64,000 nt of DNA from contig JAHBSI010000002.1 of the NCBI GenBank assembly GCA_019639195.1, forward strand, positions 248,001 through 312,000, written 5' to 3'. The stretch is from Acidobacteriota bacterium (GTDB taxonomy: Bacteria > Acidobacteriota > Blastocatellia > Pyrinomonadales > Pyrinomonadaceae). Under the pieces are notes generated by a model. The model was not told the origin of the DNA and did no database searches. It saw only the letters and a program-made list of their open reading frames with translations. The translations under genes and the position numbers were made by a program. Positions 33,788 to 42,982 of the stretch are shown here, piece by piece (position 1 is the first letter of the stretch; each line of letters opens with the position of its first letter).

Positions 33788-34351
33788 ATGCCAAACGTTG
33801 TTGTAATTGCAGGCCCCAACGGTGCGGGTAAATCCACGCTCGCCCCGGCCCTGTTGCGCGACACTTTCTCCGTTCTCGAATTTGTTAACGCTGATACGAT
33901 CGCAACGGGGCTTTCGGCATTTGCGCCGGAGGACGCATCTTTAGACGCAAGTCGAGTGATGTTAAAGCGCCTTGGCGATCTGGTTAAGGAGAGAAGGGAT
34001 TTTGCGTTTGAAACGACTCTGGCCGCTCGTTCGTATGCAGGATGGTTAACCGAACTGCAAGCGAAAGGATATGAGGTCAGTCTTATCTTCCTATGGCTCG
34101 AAACGGTCGAGATCGCGATCCAGAGGGTTGCCGCCCGCGTCAGAGCGGGCGGCCACTCGATCCCGGAGGCCACCATTCGCAGGCGGTTCGATCGAGGCCT
34201 CGCAAACTTCTTCGAACTCTATTTGCCGGTGGTAGATGCATGGCGGGTTTTCCACGCATCGCCTATAATTCCAAAAGAAGTAGCTCGTTATGATCGGGCC
34301 AACGGTGAGACGATCTTCGATGGAGCGTTATGGAAAAAGATAAGAAAGTAG
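33788..34351 (+). CDS. Zeta-toxin family P-loop kinase
   Basis: A 187-residue ATPase of the zeta/UDP-GlcNAc kinase-like superfamily. Walker A GPNGAGKST is at residues 9-17, NADTIATGL at about 35 is the substrate-binding Asp segment, FAFETTLAARSY near 77 is conserved, and RVRAGGHSIPEATIRRRFDRGLANF near 118-142 carries the Arg-rich lid. It starts one base after the asnS stop and overlaps the next small gene by 22 bp, the layout of a toxin-antitoxin pair. It lies inside the 66-bp repeats, so it appears to be an inserted cassette. Toxicity is inferred from family and layout. Confidence 0.82.
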   Translation: MPNVVVIAGPNGAGKSTLAPALLRDTFSVLEFVNADTIATGLSAFAPEDASLDASRVMLKRLGDLVKERRDFAFETTLAARSYAGWLTELQAKGYEVSLIFLWLETVEIAIQRVAARVRAGGHSIPEATIRRRFDRGLANFFELYLPVVDAWRVFHASPIIPKEVARYDRANGETIFDGALWKKIRK

Positions 34352-34515
34352 AAGAAACGACAAATCTCTTTGTACGGTATAAAGACGAGATAAATAAGGC
34401 GTATGAACGAGCCGTTCGGGAAGCTCTCAGGAAACACAAGGCTGAGGGAAATAGTGTTGTGACATCGCGTGATGGAAAAGTCGTCATAATACAACCTTCC
34501 GACATCGACGTGTAG
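34330..34515 (+). CDS. Small antitoxin-like partner of the zeta-type protein
   Basis: A 61-residue charged protein. Residues 15-40 form a likely amphipathic helix (RYKDEINKAYERAVREALRKHKA) and the tail GNSVVTSRDGKVVIIQPSDI forms a strand-turn-strand typical of partners encoded beside zeta-like ATPases. It overlaps the toxin gene by 22 bp. Its stop codon is immediately followed by the right copy of the asnS repeat, sharing one base with it. Confidence 0.75.
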   Translation: MEKDKKVEETTNLFVRYKDEINKAYERAVREALRKHKAEGNSVVTSRDGKVVIIQPSDIDV

Positions 34516-34580
34516 GCCGGTATCGAACACGTCCGCGAGACGATTCCATTCCCGCGTATGCTCTATCGCCTGAAGCCGTA
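34515..34580 (+). repeat. Right copy of the 66-bp direct repeat (orphan asnS tail)
   Basis: A second copy of the last 21 codons of asnS (reads [21 protein letters not shown] then TAA) with no coding start, so it is a remnant. The following stop is TAA whereas the functional gene now ends in TAG. This shows that the toxin cassette split or duplicated the asnS 3' end. Confidence 0.92.
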
Positions 34581-34614
34581 AACATCGGCCTTCATCGACC
34601 CACGGAGAAAAAGT

Positions 34615-35904
34615 ATGCAGAAAACCTTCGAAAGAATGTCGCCAACTGACCATCAATTCAAGCACGCGTTACGCCAAATTGGCGTGATAACTCTCGCGAT
34701 CGCGATGCTCGCGGCCGTTGCGCTTGGGCAGCAAAAGATCAGTGATCTTAAGCCGACCGTGATCTTGATCTCGCTCGACGGATTCAGGGCGGACTATCTC
34801 GACAAATTCGATCCGCCAACGCTGAAAAAGCTCGCAAAGAACGGCGTTCGAGCGAAATGGATGATACCGTCGTTTCCGACCAAGACATTCCCGAATCACT
34901 ACACGCTCGTTACGGGCCTTTATCCCGAACATCACGGCATCGTCGAAAACAACGTGTACGATTTCGGCACGGTGTTCTCGATGTCGAAGCTCGAAGAGGT
35001 CGAGAATCCGCGATGGTGGCTCGGCGAGCCCATCTGGGTCACCGCCGAAAAACAGGGCCAGCACACCGGAGCCTACTTTTTCCCTGCGACGGCGACGCCG
35101 ATCGAAGGTATCCTGCCCGAGCATTACCGGCGTTATAACGGTCGGGTGCCCAACGACCTGCGAGTGGACACTTTGCTCTCATGGCTCGACGTTCCACAAA
35201 AAGAACGGCCGACCTTCCTTACGCTTTACTTTTCCGACACTGACGACGCGGGCCACGAGTTCGGCCCTGAATCGATCGAGAACAAATACGCCGCGTGGAA
35301 CGTCGATAGGAGTATCGGAAGGCTCATCGAGGGCTTGCGTTTGCGAGGAATTGACCAAAAGGTCAACATCATCGTCGTCTCGGATCACGGAATGGCTCCC
35401 GTGGACGGACGAAAAATCGTGTTCCTCGACGATCATTTCAACTTCGACCTAGCAGACAAGATCCTTTGGACGAACGAGATCGTCCAGATCTTCCCAAAGC
35501 CCGGAAAGCTCGACGAGATCTATGACAAAGTAAAGAATATCGACCATTCGACCTGCTGGAAAAAACAGGACATTCCCGAGCGGCTTCATTACACCGACGG
35601 CCCGCGTGTTGCGCCCATTGTCTGCTCTTCCGAAGAAGGTTGGGGAACAACGAGTCACGCACGCTATAAGTCCTGGGTCGCGTCGCAGGATGAGCCTTAT
35701 CGTACACGCGGCGCTCACGGTTACGACAATAAGTACGAGTCAATGCGAGCGACGTTCATTGCGAGCGGCCCGGCGTTCAAACGTGGTTACGTTGCGAAGC
35801 CTTTTGCGAACGTCGAGGTCTATAACGTGGTGTGCAAGATCCTCGGTCTAAAGCCCGCTCCAAACGACGGTGATCTCGATCACGTAAGATCAATGCTCCG
35901 ATGA
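34615..35904 (+). CDS. ENPP-like type I phosphodiesterase / nucleotide pyrophosphatase
   Basis: A 429-residue alkaline-phosphatase-superfamily hydrolase, exported through an N-terminal signal or anchor (about residues 20-38, ending ALGQ). Metal and catalytic residues: SLDGFRADYLD (Asp), PSFPTKTFPNHYTLVTG with the Thr nucleophile, YFSDTDDAGHEFGP, and VVSDHGMAPV, then HGYDN. It hydrolyses phosphodiester or pyrophosphate bonds of nucleotides outside the cytoplasm. It is convergent with, and overlaps by 15 bp, the metallophosphoesterase gene. Confidence 0.9.
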   Translation: MQKTFERMSPTDHQFKHALRQIGVITLAIAMLAAVALGQQKISDLKPTVILISLDGFRADYLDKFDPPTLKKLAKNGVRAKWMIPSFPTKTFPNHYTLVTGLYPEHHGIVENNVYDFGTVFSMSKLEEVENPRWWLGEPIWVTAEKQGQHTGAYFFPATATPIEGILPEHYRRYNGRVPNDLRVDTLLSWLDVPQKERPTFLTLYFSDTDDAGHEFGPESIENKYAAWNVDRSIGRLIEGLRLRGIDQKVNIIVVSDHGMAPVDGRKIVFLDDHFNFDLADKILWTNEIVQIFPKPGKLDEIYDKVKNIDHSTCWKKQDIPERLHYTDGPRVAPIVCSSEEGWGTTSHARYKSWVASQDEPYRTRGAHGYDNKYESMRATFIASGPAFKRGYVAKPFANVEVYNVVCKILGLKPAPNDGDLDHVRSMLR

Positions 35905-36792
35905 GCCTCCGTTTGTCAGAGTAAGCAAAGCGATCTCCGGCGGGACGCCAAACCGAAATGGCAAGATGCTCTCGCCCACGCCGGAGGTCACGAACATCTG
36001 GACACCGTTCTGCTTGATCAGTCCGCGTGTGTATTTCTGTCCGTAGCTCGATGAAACGATCGGTGCGCCGATTATCGGGAAACGTACCTGCCCGCCGTGC
36101 GTGTGTGCCGCTAAGATAAGCGAGAGGTCCTTTGAGATCAGTAGATCGCCCGTAATAACCTCAAGAATATCGGGGCTGTGTTGGAGCGCGATCACAGGGC
36201 CCTGGCCCTCGGTCGGCGCTAGTGCTCGTTTCGCGTTGTCGGAGAATAGCTTCCAATACGTTAACTGCATGTGATCAGGCAGGCCGAGCACGCGAAAACG
36301 GCCGCCATTTGCGCTCGAGATCTGAACGACCGTGTTATCCAGAACCTTGATGCCAACGCGTTGAAACTCCGTCTTTATGCAGCTCGGACAGGAGAAACCG
36401 TCGTGATTTCCGAGCACGGCAAGCACTCCATCCCGAGCTTTTAATCCGACAAGGCCGTCTGCGATCTCGCTTATCGGCATCTTCAACTCTGTCTCGTTCT
36501 TCTCCGAAATATAATCGCCAAGCAGCACGATCAGATCAGGGTTTAGGGCATTGGTTTCCTCGACAATGCGGCGGAGCTTTGCGTCATCAACGCCGTTCGA
36601 GCCCGCGTGAATGTCGCCGATCGCGGCGATCTTGTAGCCGTCGAGGGCTTTGGGCCAGTTAGGCAGGGCGATATCTTGCCTTGTGATGACAAGCCGATGA
36701 GGCTCGACGTAGTATCCGTACGCAACGCACAATACGGCCGCTGCGAAAATAACTGCGGCCAGGTACGCGTACATTTTTGGAGAAAGCTTCAC
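35890..36792 (-). CDS. Membrane-anchored calcineurin-like metallophosphoesterase
   Basis: A 300-residue enzyme with one N-terminal membrane helix (residues 8-27). Di-metal motifs are GDIHAG (DxH), LLGDYIS (GD), LGNHDGF (GNHD) and AAHTHGGQ (GHxH-like). YkuE-type enzymes of this class act on lipids or nucleotides at the membrane face; the substrate is unknown. The last 15 bp overlap the end of the ENPP-like gene on the other strand. Confidence 0.88.
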   Translation of the reverse strand: MKLSPKMYAYLAAVIFAAAVLCVAYGYYVEPHRLVITRQDIALPNWPKALDGYKIAAIGDIHAGSNGVDDAKLRRIVEETNALNPDLIVLLGDYISEKNETELKMPISEIADGLVGLKARDGVLAVLGNHDGFSCPSCIKTEFQRVGIKVLDNTVVQISSANGGRFRVLGLPDHMQLTYWKLFSDNAKRALAPTEGQGPVIALQHSPDILEVITGDLLISKDLSLILAAHTHGGQVRFPIIGAPIVSSSYGQKYTRGLIKQNGVQMFVTSGVGESILPFRFGVPPEIALLTLTNGGSSEH

Positions 36793-36838
36793 TACTTATT
36801 CGGGAGTTGCCGTTTGCGGTCGTTCGGTGCGGCAATCT

Positions 36839-38593
36839 TTACGGAAAATATTCTCGCCAGCGTGTTTCAACGAGCTTCACAGTTTCGGGATGCGGTTCGA
36901 CCTCCGCCGGATACCATGGCTTCATTCGGGCGTCGATGACGATCGGAGCCTTGTACGCGATGTGATTGTTATCGAGGCTCGTCTCGGCGGAGTAAATGTC
37001 CCGTGCGGGATCAAAACGCGTCCATGTCGCCCAAAGGAATTTGTCGGCCGAGCGAGCATATTCGATGCGGTCGTGAAGCACGATCATTTCCCAATCTGCA
37101 AAACGTGGGTCTGATGCGATCTTCTTTGCAAGCTCCGCATCCTCCCCATAGCTGCTGACTGCGAGTATGAGACATCCGCGGCAAAACGGTTCTGCTGCCT
37201 GAATATTCGCTGGCAGTTCACCACTAAACTCCGACGGCAGCGAGCGCTTCTTTTCGCCAAGCCCCATCAGGATCGCCTTGCTGCCGTGATTGATCTTTCC
37301 GCTTGCATAGTCGAGCGTGTCAAAAGCCGTCTGGGAAAAGATGTGAAGGTCCGTTCGCCAATCGACACGTTCGAGAATGTGTTCGAGGAGCGGTTTGAAG
37401 TCGCGCAAGTTCTGAGCGGTGTCGGTGAGCAGCAGGAATTTAGTGAGCGTCAACTGCCCTTCGCCAAGGATGCGAAAGCCTGCGGAAAGTGCCTCGCGTC
37501 CATATCGTTCCTTAACGACCGCCGCCGCCAGCGAGTGAAAACCCGTTTCGCCATAGCTCCAAAGGTCCTTAACTGCGGGCATCACGAGCGGAAAAAGCGG
37601 CGAGAGCAACTCCTGCAAATAATCCCCGATAAAGAAATCTTCCTGCCTCGGCTTTCCTACTACGGTCGCGGTTGCGATCGCATCCTTTCGATGAAAGACC
37701 GCCTCTGCATGAAAGACCGGATAATCGTGCGTGAGCGAATAATAGCCGTAATGGTCACCAAAAGGGCCTTCGGGGCGTCGCTCGTTCGGGCGGACGCTGC
37801 CAACGATCGCAAAGTCGGCCTCGGCAATGAGTTTACGATGGGCATTTCCCAATGGATCGCGAACCGTTGAGATCTTTTCGCCGACGAGGAGCGACGCGAG
37901 CATCAACTCGGAGATGCCTTCGGGCAAAGGAGCGATCGCCGAGAGTATCAATGCAGGCGGCCCGCCGTTGAAAACGGTTACGGGCAAGCTTTCGCCACGC
38001 TGCTCTGCCTCAAAATAGTGAAAGCCGCCGCCCTTACCGATCTGCCAGTGCATCCCCGTGGTGCGTTCGTCGTAACGCTGCATTCGGTAGATGCCAAGAT
38101 TCGGCTTACCGGTCGTCGGGCTCTCGGTATAAACAAGCGGGAGCGTGAAGAAATGCCCGCCGTCTTCCGGCCAAAGCTGGAGCAGTGGGATCTCTTCGAG
38201 GTTTGGATCGTCGCGGCGAATCTCGGTGACCGGCCCGTTAGCAACAGACTTCGTACCAATTTTTAAGCCTGCGAATCCGAGATCGCGAAAACCCCACAGC
38301 TTTCCAAGTGAAGGCGGAAGAAGAGTTTCAGCGGCCTCGACCGCTCGTTTTACAACCTCGAGCGGACGCGGGCCGAAGGCAAGCTCGATCCTGCGAACAG
38401 TTCCGAATAAATTTGTGACTAACGGGAACTTCGAACCTTTTACATTCCGAAACAGCAATGCCTTGCCGCCCGCCTCGATCACGCGTCGATGGATCTCCGC
38501 GACCTCAAGAAAGGCATCGACCTCAGCCGAGATCTCAACGATCTCGCCTTCTTTTCGAAGCGTGTCAATGAACGAGCGAAGGTCGTGATGCAT
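36839..38593 (-). CDS. UbiD family decarboxylase
   Basis: A 584-residue prenylated-FMN-dependent decarboxylase. The UbiD landmarks are MHHDLRSFIDTL, LFRNVKGSKFPLVTNLFGT near the N-terminus, EIRRDDPNLEEIPLL, GKPNLGIYRMQRYDERTTGMHWQ, and EADFAIVGSVRPNERRPEGPFGDHYGYYSL in the middle, with the catalytic Glu in the last segment. The length near 600 is typical of the menaquinone/futalosine-pathway type; the substrate is otherwise open. No ubiX is adjacent. Confidence 0.88.
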   Translation of the reverse strand: MHHDLRSFIDTLRKEGEIVEISAEVDAFLEVAEIHRRVIEAGGKALLFRNVKGSKFPLVTNLFGTVRRIELAFGPRPLEVVKRAVEAAETLLPPSLGKLWGFRDLGFAGLKIGTKSVANGPVTEIRRDDPNLEEIPLLQLWPEDGGHFFTLPLVYTESPTTGKPNLGIYRMQRYDERTTGMHWQIGKGGGFHYFEAEQRGESLPVTVFNGGPPALILSAIAPLPEGISELMLASLLVGEKISTVRDPLGNAHRKLIAEADFAIVGSVRPNERRPEGPFGDHYGYYSLTHDYPVFHAEAVFHRKDAIATATVVGKPRQEDFFIGDYLQELLSPLFPLVMPAVKDLWSYGETGFHSLAAAVVKERYGREALSAGFRILGEGQLTLTKFLLLTDTAQNLRDFKPLLEHILERVDWRTDLHIFSQTAFDTLDYASGKINHGSKAILMGLGEKKRSLPSEFSGELPANIQAAEPFCRGCLILAVSSYGEDAELAKKIASDPRFADWEMIVLHDRIEYARSADKFLWATWTRFDPARDIYSAETSLDNNHIAYKAPIVIDARMKPWYPAEVEPHPETVKLVETRWREYFP

Positions 38594-38655
38594 CTTTTAC
38601 CGGCCGCAGGAAAAATCAACAAGGAACTACTTCTCAGCAACGGCTCCCGTCGCGT

Positions 38656-39504
38656 CTATTGATAATCGTAGAAGCCCTTGCCGCTCTTACGGCCAAGCCA
38701 GCCGGCATCGACGTACTTCTTCAGGAGCGGGCAAGGACGATATTTCGGGTCGCCAAGCCCTTCATGTAATACATTAAGTATTGCAAGGCAAACATCTAAG
38801 CCAATGAAGTCTGCAAGCGTCAGCGGTCCCATTGGATGATTCATCCCGAGCTTCATTATCTCGTCGATGGATTCCTTCGTTGCGACGCCTTCGTGAAGAG
38901 CAAAGACCGCCTCGTTGATCATCGGCATCAGGACGCGATTCGATACAAAACCCGGATAATCGTTGCACTCGACCGGAACCTTGCCCAGCTTTTCCGACAG
39001 TTCCTTGACGGTCGCGTAGGTCGCATCGCTCGTTGCGATGCCGCGAATGACCTCGACCAGCTTCATCAGCGGAACCGGATTGAAGAAGTGCATTCCGATC
39101 ACTTTGTCCGGTCGTTTTGTGACGGCGGCGATCTTTGTGATCGAAATCGATGATGTGTTGCTCGAAAGTATCGTGTCGGCCGGGCAGATCGAATCAAGCT
39201 TTTCGAAGATCTGTTTTTTGATCTCAAAATTCTCGGTCGCGGCCTCAACGACAAGTGCAGAGTCTTTCAGTGCGTCGAGTTCCGTAGTTGTTGCAATGCG
39301 GCCGAGGATCTCGCCCTTTTGATCCTCGGTCATCGTTTCTTTCTTGACGAAGCGATCGAGACTCTTTGAAATATTTGCCACGCCGCGTTCAACAAACTCA
39401 GCTTTGACGTCACACATCACGACGTCAAAGCCGGCGGCTGCCGCGGTCTGTGCGATGCCGTTTCCCATTGTTCCGGCGCCGATAACGCCAATCTTCTGAC
39501 TCAT
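38656..39504 (-). CDS. hbd: 3-hydroxybutyryl-CoA dehydrogenase
   Basis: A 282-residue NAD(P)-dependent enzyme that interconverts 3-hydroxybutyryl-CoA and acetoacetyl-Co[12 protein letters not shown] at residues 8-18 is the nucleotide loop, [15 protein letters not shown] near 138 has the catalytic His, and [19 protein letters not shown] with Asn follows. It is on the same strand as the acetyl-CoA acetyltransferase 1.2 kb away, which makes a short-chain acyl-CoA pathway (fatty acid, butanoate or PHB precursor) likely. Confidence 0.92.
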   Translation of the reverse strand: MSQKIGVIGAGTMGNGIAQTAAAAGFDVVMCDVKAEFVERGVANISKSLDRFVKKETMTEDQKGEILGRIATTTELDALKDSALVVEAATENFEIKKQIFEKLDSICPADTILSSNTSSISITKIAAVTKRPDKVIGMHFFNPVPLMKLVEVIRGIATSDATYATVKELSEKLGKVPVECNDYPGFVSNRVLMPMINEAVFALHEGVATKESIDEIMKLGMNHPMGPLTLADFIGLDVCLAILNVLHEGLGDPKYRPCPLLKKYVDAGWLGRKSGKGFYDYQ

Positions 39505-39533
39505 TTAAAAAAGTTTCCTATGAAGAAAAATAA

Positions 39534-39575
39534 ATAAAGCAGCGGCCCTCTCGAATCTTCTCCCGAAAGAGCCGC
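39534..39575 (-). terminator. Probable terminator after the first small membrane protein
   Basis: On the minus strand GCGGCTC and GGGCCGC can pair (39575-39569 with 39548-39542) around a CTCTCG/CGAAAG-like inner stem and are followed by TGCTTTATTTATTTT. The stem has a bulge, so the call is moderate. Confidence 0.5.
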
Positions 39576-39598
39576 AAACCGAAGTGTCGTTCGAGCTC

Positions 39599-40063
39599 CT
39601 ACTGCCAACTATTTGGCGGCGGAGGCTGGTGTTGATAGTCAGCTCTTGGCTGCCCAAACATCGCGTTGGGCATTCCCGGATTCAAATAGAGCTGCTTACC
39701 CATATCGCCAAAAAGGAACCACAGGCCGTAAACACCGACGGCTGTGCCAAGCGGGAACGAAAGGCAGGCGACGATACTCCCGATTATCCCCCAGGTACGG
39801 GCGTTCGGGCGCTCCTTCAGGAGCTTGTAGCCGCCAAGTATCTGAGAACCACAGAATAAAGCACCGGCGATGACCAGAGCGATCACGACGATGATGAAGA
39901 TAACCCCGGCCAAGATCGGCCCTCCGTTCTTCGCGCCCGCAAGCATCATAACGATCCCCATCACGCCGTAAACAAGGCTCAAAAGCAATATCACTAATGC
40001 TTGCATACCGCCGTGAGCCATCAGGAAAATGCCGACGAGTTTATTGTGTTCCTTTGCTGTCAT
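39599..40063 (-). CDS. Four-helix membrane protein, paralog A
   Basis: A 154-residue protein with four hydrophobic segments and a short soluble tail rich in Pro/Gln (PPPPNSW). It shares most of its length with the next gene: MTAKxHxxLVGIxLxAHGGx[17 protein letters not shown], RxxGIIGSIVAxLSFPxGTxxGVYGLWxLFGDMGxQL. No family name can be given. Function unknown. Confidence 0.8.
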   Translation of the reverse strand: MTAKEHNKLVGIFLMAHGGMQALVILLLSLVYGVMGIVMMLAGAKNGGPILAGVIFIIVVIALVIAGALFCGSQILGGYKLLKERPNARTWGIIGSIVACLSFPLGTAVGVYGLWFLFGDMGKQLYLNPGMPNAMFGQPRADYQHQPPPPNSWQ

Positions 40064-40152
40064 TCACAGAATTCCTCCAGTAACTGAGCGTTTCGCTCTC
40101 AATCAGGCGGACATCGGCTTTGCTGCCCGCAGACTTACGGTGTCAAAACCCT

Positions 40153-40614
40153 TCAAGTCGTTGGCGGCCGGGCCCTAAGTTGGTAATCGAAATTTGGCCG
40201 CTGATAGCTTTGATCCAACTGCTCATTGCCTGTACTCAGCTGCCTCCCCATGTCCCCAAACAGAACCCACAATCCATAGACACCGAGCACAGTGCCTATC
40301 GGGAACGAAAGAACTGCGACAATACTGCCGATCACTCCCCAGAAACGCCCTCCGGGACGTGTCATCAGGAGTTTGTATCCGCCAAGTATCTGCGAGCCGC
40401 AAAAAAGAATTGCTGCGATGGCAAGTAGCGCAACTACAACAATGAAAAAGACCCCAAAGTATTCAGGCTTACCATCTCCACCTAACGCACCGGCAAGCAT
40501 CGCAACGCCGATCGCTCCGTACACGACGGCAACTATCGCAAGCGCAAGGGCCTGAAGCCCTCCGTGAGCCAAAAGCAATATCCCTACAAGTCGACCGTGA
40601 TTCTTTGCAGTCAT
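40153..40614 (-). CDS. Four-helix membrane protein, paralog B
   Basis: A 153-residue paralog of the neighbouring gene (39599-40063), 89 bp upstream of it. Same four helices and same [16 protein letters not shown] and GVYGLW segments, but with a Gly-rich insert ([13 protein letters not shown]) after helix 2 and a different tail. The pair most likely arose by tandem duplication, then diverged. The ATG is preceded by GGAGGTG. Confidence 0.8.
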   Translation of the reverse strand: MTAKNHGRLVGILLLAHGGLQALALAIVAVVYGAIGVAMLAGALGGDGKPEYFGVFFIVVVALLAIAAILFCGSQILGGYKLLMTRPGGRFWGVIGSIVAVLSFPIGTVLGVYGLWVLFGDMGRQLSTGNEQLDQSYQRPNFDYQLRARPPTT

Positions 40615-40671
40615 AAAAATACACCTCCGACTGAATAAACGCCCCGACTCTCAGAAATGTTCCCCTATCGC

Positions 40672-41862
40672 TCAATCGCGCTCGACCGCCATTGCGACCG
40701 AGTTGCCTCCGCCGAGGCACAGTGCCGCAACGCCGCGTTTTACATCCCGGCGTTTCATCTCGTGGAGAAGCGTCGTAAGCACACGCGAGCCCGAGTTGCC
40801 GATCGCGTGGCCGAGAGCTACCGCACCGCCGTTTACGTTCACCTTTGCAACGTCAAGGCCAAGCTCCTTCATCACGCCAAGAGCCTGAACAGAGAACGCC
40901 TCGTTGAGTTCGAAAAGGTCCACGTCCTTCATTTCCCAACCCGCTTTTGCGAGCACCTTTTTCACGCCCTCGACCGGAGCCATCATTATGAGCTTCGGTT
41001 CGATGCCGGAGGTCGCCGAAGCGACAATGCGGCCAAGCGGTTCGATGCCCGCGGCCTGTGCATTTTTTCGGGATGTAACGACTACTGCCGACGCACCGTC
41101 ATTTACGCCCGGCGCGTTACCGGCCGTGACCGTTCCACCGTCGCGTTTGAACGCAGGCTTCAACTTTGCAAGCGTTTCGACGGTCGTCTCCGGCCTGACC
41201 GGTTCGTCGTAATCTAGAACGATCGGATCGCCCTTTCTCTGCGGGATCTCGATCGGTGCGATCTCATCTTTAAAACGCCCGGCGGCCTGAGCTTCTGCGG
41301 CCTTCCTGTGCGAACCGAATGCGTATTCGTCCTGATCGCCCCGCGTTATCTGATATTTTTCGGCGACAACTTCGCCGGTGTTGCCCATGTGCCAGTTCTC
41401 GAACGGGCACCAAAGGCCGTCGTTGATCATCAGGTCAACAACCGTTTGATTGCCCATACGATAGCCGTCGCGGGCACCGGGCATCGCGTACGGGATATTC
41501 GACATCGATTCCATACCGCCGGCGACAACGTAATCCGAATCACCAAGCTGAACCGCTTGTGCCGCGAGTGCGACGGCGCGAAGGCCCGAACCGCACACCA
41601 TATTGATCGTGAGCGCGGAAACCTCCGGCGGAAGGCCCGCTTTTAACGCAGCTTGTCTTGCAGGCGCCTGGCCGATGCCGGCCTGCACCACACAGCCCAA
41701 AATAACCTCGTCGATCTTCTCGGGTGCAACATTTGCACGCTCCAAAGCCGCCTTGATCGCGTGTGCCGCAAGATCCGGTGCCGAAAAACCCTGCAGAAGC
41801 CCCTGAAACTTCCCTGTCGGGGTGCGTGCCGCACTAAGAATTACTGCATCATTTTCGCTCAT
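40672..41862 (-). CDS. Acetyl-CoA acetyltransferase (thiolase II)
   Basis: A 396-residue thiolase that joins two acetyl-CoA into acetoacetyl-CoA or runs in reverse. The nucleophile Cys90 is in [10 protein letters not shown], catalytic His is in [14 protein letters not shown] near residue 348 and the second Cys is in [14 protein letters not shown] near 382. [12 protein letters not shown] is also family-typical. Together with the 3-hydroxybutyryl-CoA dehydrogenase downstream it makes an acetoacetyl-CoA route. Confidence 0.92.
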   Translation of the reverse strand: MSENDAVILSAARTPTGKFQGLLQGFSAPDLAAHAIKAALERANVAPEKIDEVILGCVVQAGIGQAPARQAALKAGLPPEVSALTINMVCGSGLRAVALAAQAVQLGDSDYVVAGGMESMSNIPYAMPGARDGYRMGNQTVVDLMINDGLWCPFENWHMGNTGEVVAEKYQITRGDQDEYAFGSHRKAAEAQAAGRFKDEIAPIEIPQRKGDPIVLDYDEPVRPETTVETLAKLKPAFKRDGGTVTAGNAPGVNDGASAVVVTSRKNAQAAGIEPLGRIVASATSGIEPKLIMMAPVEGVKKVLAKAGWEMKDVDLFELNEAFSVQALGVMKELGLDVAKVNVNGGAVALGHAIGNSGSRVLTTLLHEMKRRDVKRGVAALCLGGGNSVAMAVERD

Positions 41863-42153
41863 TTTATAAGTTCTTTCCCTTTAATATTGGCGTTCAGAAT
41901 AGAATAAAGGGAAATTATATCAAACTCCCGCGACAATTCATTGCGGGCACCGGCCGCCCTTCTCTTTTTAACTTTCTCCCCATCCCTTTGTCCGACGATT
42001 CTCCTAGATCACCGTCGCGCAATATCTGTCGCGACGTTCGGAACGAGTATAACACATATCAGCAAGAATGCAACATTTATTTTCTCGCAAAACACACTTT
42101 TTTCGTCACGTCTCCGGGCAGCCACGCTAACTCGTGTGATATGTTGGAGTTAT

Positions 42154-42513
42154 ATGTCGCACCGTTTCATGGCCGGAGATTTTCTTGTTTACCAGCTGGA
42201 GTCCGCGTTTGCTCTGCTAAGGTTGTTGGCGGTTGATGAAAGCCCGGACGGCCGCATTTGGCATCTTGCCGGTTACGGCGACTTCTTTCCCGACATCGAA
42301 TCCGCCGAGGCGGCGCTCGCATCCCCGGATGGCTTTTCGAAGGTCCTTGCACATGCGGCCCTGACCGAACGCGCGTTCCAGAGCACACAATGCGCGACCC
42401 TTATCAATCATCCGCTGAGCGAGGAGGACCTTGCCCCGCTAGACGCTTGGAGAGCAAGCGCGGAGCATCCCGTCTCAAATATCTCAATACGATTATTGCT
42501 TGGATTTCGCTAG
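42154..42513 (+). CDS. Hypothetical protein of 119 residues
   Basis: A small soluble acidic protein. I chose ATG 42154 with GGAG four bases before it; a second ATG at 42169 would begin MAGDFLVYQLESAFALLRLL. No membrane segment and no motif that I recognise. A longer reading from 41941 has low-complexity, unlikely sequence and is rejected. Its end overlaps by 21 bp the end of the convergent zinc-ribbon gene. The 290 bp before it hold no other gene. Confidence 0.6.
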   Translation: MSHRFMAGDFLVYQLESAFALLRLLAVDESPDGRIWHLAGYGDFFPDIESAEAALASPDGFSKVLAHAALTERAFQSTQCATLINHPLSEEDLAPLDAWRASAEHPVSNISIRLLLGFR

Positions 42514-42975
42514 GATCTTGTCGTCGTCAAGTTGCCGGGTCGTTCGATCGGTGACGCTGGGCGGCACAATATCTTCGAAATTTGCTGCGGGAAGTGCCGT
42601 TTCTGCCGGCATCTTTGGTTCGGGAGTGTCAACCGAGCGGTCGGCCGGGGCCCGCGGTTTTTTGAGCTGCTTTCGCAGCAGCATCGAACGCCAGAACGTC
42701 TGCACATGCCAGGCAGCCATCGCTATTAGCAAGCCGCCAGTTGCATAAATGAGCGGATGCGTATCGTCCTGAAATCCGAGTATCACATAGAGCAGGACGG
42801 CAAGCGTCAAGCACGTGACGACCGTCATTGCGCTCAGGACGGCATTCGCATTGACATTCTGCATCGGCGTCTGAGCTTTTCTTTTTGGATTGTCGAGATC
42901 AGGCAGGAAGATGCCACAGCGGCGACAGTATGTCTCCGGTAATTGATCGGCGGTTCCGCATTTCGGGCAGTACAT
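42493..42975 (-). CDS. Zinc-ribbon membrane protein
   Basis: A 160-residue protein. Residues 3-22 are a zinc ribbon (CPKCGTADQLPETYCRRCG), two membrane helices follow (about 47-67 and 76-92), and the last 60 residues are a charged disordered tail. Function unknown. It lies 7 bp after the proline dehydrogenase start region on the same strand? No: it is downstream of no gene on its strand except the region after proline dehydrogenase, which ends at 42983, so co-transcription with that gene is likely. Confidence 0.78.
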   Translation of the reverse strand: MYCPKCGTADQLPETYCRRCGIFLPDLDNPKRKAQTPMQNVNANAVLSAMTVVTCLTLAVLLYVILGFQDDTHPLIYATGGLLIAMAAWHVQTFWRSMLLRKQLKKPRAPADRSVDTPEPKMPAETALPAANFEDIVPPSVTDRTTRQLDDDKILAKSKQ

Positions 42976-42982
42976 CGGTAAA

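Noticed and set aside
41941..42153. N-terminal extension of the 119-residue hypothetical protein
   Set aside because: The segment is Ser/Phe-rich with no ribosome site; ATG 42154 has GGAG upstream.
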